64,000 nucleotides of DNA from Falsirhodobacter algicola. Lineage in GTDB: Bacteria > Pseudomonadota > Alphaproteobacteria > Rhodobacterales > Rhodobacteraceae. The notes below the pieces were generated by a model, which searched no databases, was not told where the DNA came from, and worked only from the letters and a program-made list of their open reading frames with translations. Of the stretch, positions 61,439 to 64,000 are shown in pieces (within the stretch, counting starts at the first letter, position 1; each line of letters begins with the position of its first letter). Location of the stretch: the NCBI RefSeq assembly GCF_018279165.1, contig NZ_CP047289.1, forward strand, positions 186,001 to 250,000. The letters are read 5' to 3'. The position numbers and the translations under genes are program-made.

Positions 61439-62284
61439 TCAGCGGATGATCTGCGGCAGCAGGCGGGGCCGGCGGCGTTGACGCTGGTTGCTGGGCAGGT
61501 GCCGGTTCAGATGCCGCCCGATGCGCCCGAAGAGCCATGTGAGCAGCAGCGTCAGACACACGAAATAGAACGCGACGATCGGATAGGGCACGAAGGGGTT
61601 GAAGGTCCGGCCCGCGAAATAGCTGGCATAATACAGCGCGTCGCCCCGCTGCTGATAGGCCGGGAACCCCGAGAAGAAGACCAGCGTCGTGGCGTGGAAG
61701 AGGAAGATCGCCTCGTTGGTATAGGCGGGCCATGCCAGACGCAGCATCGTCGGCCATTGGATGCGACGAAAACGCTGCCAGCCGGCGATGCCATAGGCCT
61801 CGGCCGCCTCCAGATCGCCGCGCGGAACCGAGCGCAGCGCGCCGAGGAAAATCTCGGACGTATAGGCGGCGGTGTTCAGGAACAGTACCAGCGTCGCCCC
61901 CGCCCAAGCCCGCGTCGTCCAACCGGTGTCGAGATGCAGATCGAACAGTCCCAGCGGCAGGGTCAGCCCCTGACGCGGCAGCAGCACCAGAAGCTGATAG
62001 GCCACGAAGAACTGGATGAAGAGCGGGGAGCCGCGGAACACGAAGACGATCCAGTCGCAGGGCTTGCGGATCCACGCGCTATGCGCCGTCTTGCCCAAGG
62101 CCAGCGCCGTCGCCAGAAAGAACCCCGCCGCCAGCGCGATCACCGCGAAATAGATGTTCCAGATCAGGCCCGATCCGATCAGCGTGAACTGCTGGCACAG
62201 ATCGTAGCCTTCGCGCGGCAGCAGCCGTTCGCCATATCCCAGCGAACGCAAGCCATAGGCCTGAATCGTCTCGAGGCAGGTCAT
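61439..62284 (-). CDS. polar amino acid ABC transporter permease (HisM type)
   Basis: A 281-residue inner-membrane permease with about five helices. The EAA loop that contacts the ATPase is 'EAAEAYGIAGWQRFRRIQWP', and 'FRGSPLFIQFFVAYQLL' is the conserved segment near the second helix. It overlaps the other permease by four bases. It is separated by 67 bases from the amidotransferase gene. Confidence 0.93.
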   Translation of the reverse strand: MTCLETIQAYGLRSLGYGERLLPREGYDLCQQFTLIGSGLIWNIYFAVIALAAGFFLATALALGKTAHSAWIRKPCDWIVFVFRGSPLFIQFFVAYQLLVLLPRQGLTLPLGLFDLHLDTGWTTRAWAGATLVLFLNTAAYTSEIFLGALRSVPRGDLEAAEAYGIAGWQRFRRIQWPTMLRLAWPAYTNEAIFLFHATTLVFFSGFPAYQQRGDALYYASYFAGRTFNPFVPYPIVAFYFVCLTLLLTWLFGRIGRHLNRHLPSNQRQRRRPRLLPQIIR

Positions 62285-63138
62285 GTCGTCACCTTCGGCT
62301 GGCCGGGGGTGACACGGGACAGGATGCGGTTCAACGCGATCTCCGACAGTTTCGTCATGCCGAGATAGAAGACCAGCAGCCCGAGGAAGTACCACAGCCG
62401 CCAGTCGGGATGCGGATAGCTGTAGGTCTGCGTCTTCATCGCGCCGATCTGCTGCGCCCAATAGACGATATCCTGAATGCCGAGGATGAACAGCAGCGGC
62501 GTCGCCTTGATGAGGATCATCCACAGGTTCGACAGGCCGGGCAGGGCGTGGACCCACATCTGCGGGATCAGGATGCGCCGGTTGATCTGGCGCTGGGTCA
62601 TCCCGAAGCTTTCGGCGGTTTCAAGCTGGGCGCGGGGCACGGCCTTCATCGCCCCGGCCAGCACATTGGCCGCAAAGGCGCCGAAGACGATGGCGAAGGT
62701 GAAGACCGCCAGCACGAAGGCATAGATCTGATGCACGATCTGCGGCGCATTGCCCGGCGGGATCTTGGCGGCGGGGCAGACGCGGAACTCCCCCCCCTGA
62801 CGGACGGGCTGGCTCAGATCGTCGCAGCGCAGGAAATGGGCGAGGTATTCGAGCCCCTGATCCAGCGCGATGATGAAGAACAAAAAGAAGATGATGTCGG
62901 GAATGCCCCGCACCATCGCCATGTAGATCCGCCCTGTCCAGCGCAGCGGCGCCAGGTCCGACCGGCTGGCCATCGCGCCGGCAAAGCCGAACAGCAGCGC
63001 CACCGGCGCCGTCACGGCCAGCAGCAGCAGCACCGTCAGGAACGAGGCATAGAACGACAGATGCGTCCCCGTGGTGAGGTAGCATGACAGCCAGTTCAGG
63101 CCTTCGAGGGTCTTGGGATCGGCGCAATAGGCGAACAT
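62281..63138 (-). CDS. polar amino acid ABC transporter permease (HisQ type)
   Basis: A 285-residue permease partnering the HisM-type protein. 'MVRGIPDIIFFLFFIIAL' and the EAA loop 'ETAESFGMTQRQINRRILIPQM' are visible. A periplasmic insert with two Cys ('LRCDDLSQPVRQGGEFRVCPAA') sits between helices, which is longer than in E. coli HisQ. It lies 37 bases after the binding-protein gene. Confidence 0.92.
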   Translation of the reverse strand: MFAYCADPKTLEGLNWLSCYLTTGTHLSFYASFLTVLLLLAVTAPVALLFGFAGAMASRSDLAPLRWTGRIYMAMVRGIPDIIFFLFFIIALDQGLEYLAHFLRCDDLSQPVRQGGEFRVCPAAKIPPGNAPQIVHQIYAFVLAVFTFAIVFGAFAANVLAGAMKAVPRAQLETAESFGMTQRQINRRILIPQMWVHALPGLSNLWMILIKATPLLFILGIQDIVYWAQQIGAMKTQTYSYPHPDWRLWYFLGLLVFYLGMTKLSEIALNRILSRVTPGQPKVTT

Positions 63139-63175
63139 GGGATCGGCGCGCGGCGGGGGCCGCGCGCCCCTGCCG

Positions 63176-63904
63176 TTAGAATTGCGGCGCGTCGTCGCCG
63201 CCGAACCATTCGGTCAGCAGCGCGTTGAGCGAGCCGTCGTCCTTCATGGATTGGATGGCGGTGTCGAAGGTCGCTTTCAGCTCGGTGTCGGACTTGCGCA
63301 GCCCCATGCCGATGCCGTCGCCAAGTTGAACCGGCTCTCCCAGCCAGACGAAGGCCCCGCCGGATTCGTCCACCACCGGCTTCAGATAATCGCTGTCGGA
63401 AAAGACGGCATCGGCCTCGCCGTTGCGGACGGCGCCCACGGCTTCGTCGGGCGTTGCGTATTCCAGAAGCGTCGCACCGGTTTCGGCGACATGGGCGGCC
63501 TGGATGGTGTTCGTCTGCGCGGCCACGACGCCGCCCTCGATATCGGCATCCGGGTCCATCGCGGCATAGGCCGAGAAGGCCGGCGGGTAGTAGTTCTGCG
63601 TGAAGTCGATCACTTCGCGGCGTTCATCCGTGATGGACATGCCGGCCACGATCGCATCGAAATTGCCCGATTGCAGGTTCGGGATCATGCCATCCCAATC
63701 GGTCGTGACCCATTCGCAGCTGACTTCGGCGCGGGTGCACAGCTCGTTGAACAGCGCGATTTCGAACCCATCGACCTGGCCCGCATCGTTGATGAAGTTG
63801 AACGGAGGGTAGGCGCCCTCCGTGGCGAGGCGCACGACCTGCTGGGCCGACACGCTGCCGGCGGTCAGCGCCAGAAGCGCGGTGGTCAGGATCATCGTCT
63901 TCAT
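63176..63904 (-). CDS. periplasmic amino acid-binding protein (family 3)
   Basis: A 242-residue solute-binding protein with a signal peptide (MKTMILTTALLALTAGSVSAQ). 'VVRLATEGAYPPFNFINDAGQVDGFEIALF' (in part) and 'WDGMIPNLQSGNFDAIVAGMSITDERREVIDFTQNYY' (in part) are the family 3 signature, with the Arg that binds the ligand carboxylate in 'TDERREV'. The likely ligand is a polar or basic amino acid. It is not of the PotF (polyamine) family. Confidence 0.93.
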   Translation of the reverse strand: MKTMILTTALLALTAGSVSAQQVVRLATEGAYPPFNFINDAGQVDGFEIALFNELCTRAEVSCEWVTTDWDGMIPNLQSGNFDAIVAGMSITDERREVIDFTQNYYPPAFSAYAAMDPDADIEGGVVAAQTNTIQAAHVAETGATLLEYATPDEAVGAVRNGEADAVFSDSDYLKPVVDESGGAFVWLGEPVQLGDGIGMGLRKSDTELKATFDTAIQSMKDDGSLNALLTEWFGGDDAPQF

Positions 63905-63939
63905 CGTCGTCTCCCTGGGAATTGTTCTGTGTAGTATCG

Positions 63940-64000
63940 TTAGTGACCGCCGGCCGACAGGAAACTGCGCAGCCGTTCGGAACGCGGAGCGCCGAAGAGG
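63940..64000 (-). CDS. ABC transporter ATPase, C-terminal end only
   Basis: The last 19 codons before TAA read LFGAPRSERLRSFLSAGGH, the usual C-terminus of HisP/GlnQ-type ATPases ('P.SER...FL'). The rest lies beyond the window. It is followed 35 bases later by the binding-protein gene, completing an ATPase, binding protein and two permeases. Confidence 0.8.
   Translation of the reverse strand, partial: LFGAPRSERLRSFLSAGGH

Overview
This window comes from a GC-rich alphaproteobacterium of the order Rhodobacterales (Rhodobacter/Paracoccus-like). Support: RluD-RpoH next to waaA, a CarD regulator beside a 7Fe ferredoxin, DUF2484 between murC and murB, a DUF1127 gene followed by CCUCCUCCC-loop RNAs, a long leader in front of mraZ, and the dense ATGA/TGATG start-stop overlaps typical of the group. 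No phage, integrase, insertion sequence or CRISPR array is present. Almost everything is chromosomal core sequence.

Layout. 1-4.95 kb: partial waaA, a one-helix DUF6476 protein, rluD, the heat-shock sigma factor rpoH, pepF. 5-7.6 kb: an ATP-dependent DNA ligase and its metallo-beta-lactamase-fold exonuclease. 7.8-11.7 kb: circularly permuted ATP-grasp, alpha-E, transglutaminase-like and proteasome-like Anbu genes. 11.7-17.6 kb: hydrolase/SCP2 pair, TPR protein, SUV3-like RNA helicase, S4 protein, fdxA, carD. 17.6-22.1 kb: an unusual membrane protein with a Pro-Glu microsatellite, a SIMPL protein, a glycosyltransferase. 22.1-27.6 kb: tRNA-Tyr, rlmB, a CoA-binding protein, hisBH and hisAFE around a small DUF2147 gene, and twin tRNA-Gly genes. 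27.7-32.5 kb: a small Cys protein, uvrD, a ten-hairpin RNA array behind a DUF1127 gene, mrp. 32.6-53 kb: the division and cell wall (dcw) cluster mraZ-rsmH-ftsL-ftsI-murE-murF-mraY-murD-ftsW-murG-murC-DUF2484-murB-ddl-ftsQ-ftsA-ftsZ-lpxC. 53.2-56.7 kb: bamD, recN and a formylglycine-generating enzyme. 56.6-64 kb: a reverse-strand operon with a polar amino acid ABC transporter, glutamine amidotransferase, glutamine synthetase-like ligase, FAD oxidase and aminotransferase, which looks like gamma-glutamylation-type amine catabolism.

The most notable signal is RNA. Ten consecutive hairpins at 30.54-30.95 kb, read on the minus strand, each present a C/U-rich loop that resembles the anti-Shine-Dalgarno sequence. 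They lie downstream of a DUF1127 gene and end in an intrinsic terminator. This matches the CcsR/cuckoo RNAs of Rhodobacter, where four copies are known, so the array here is strongly expanded. In Rhodobacter those RNAs are RpoHI/RpoHII dependent, and an rpoH gene lies in this window. A second RNA candidate is the mraZ leader, which contains a large hairpin followed by seven T residues and corresponds in position to the sRNA UpsM of R. sphaeroides. A third possible small RNA lies between rlmB and the CoA-binding gene.
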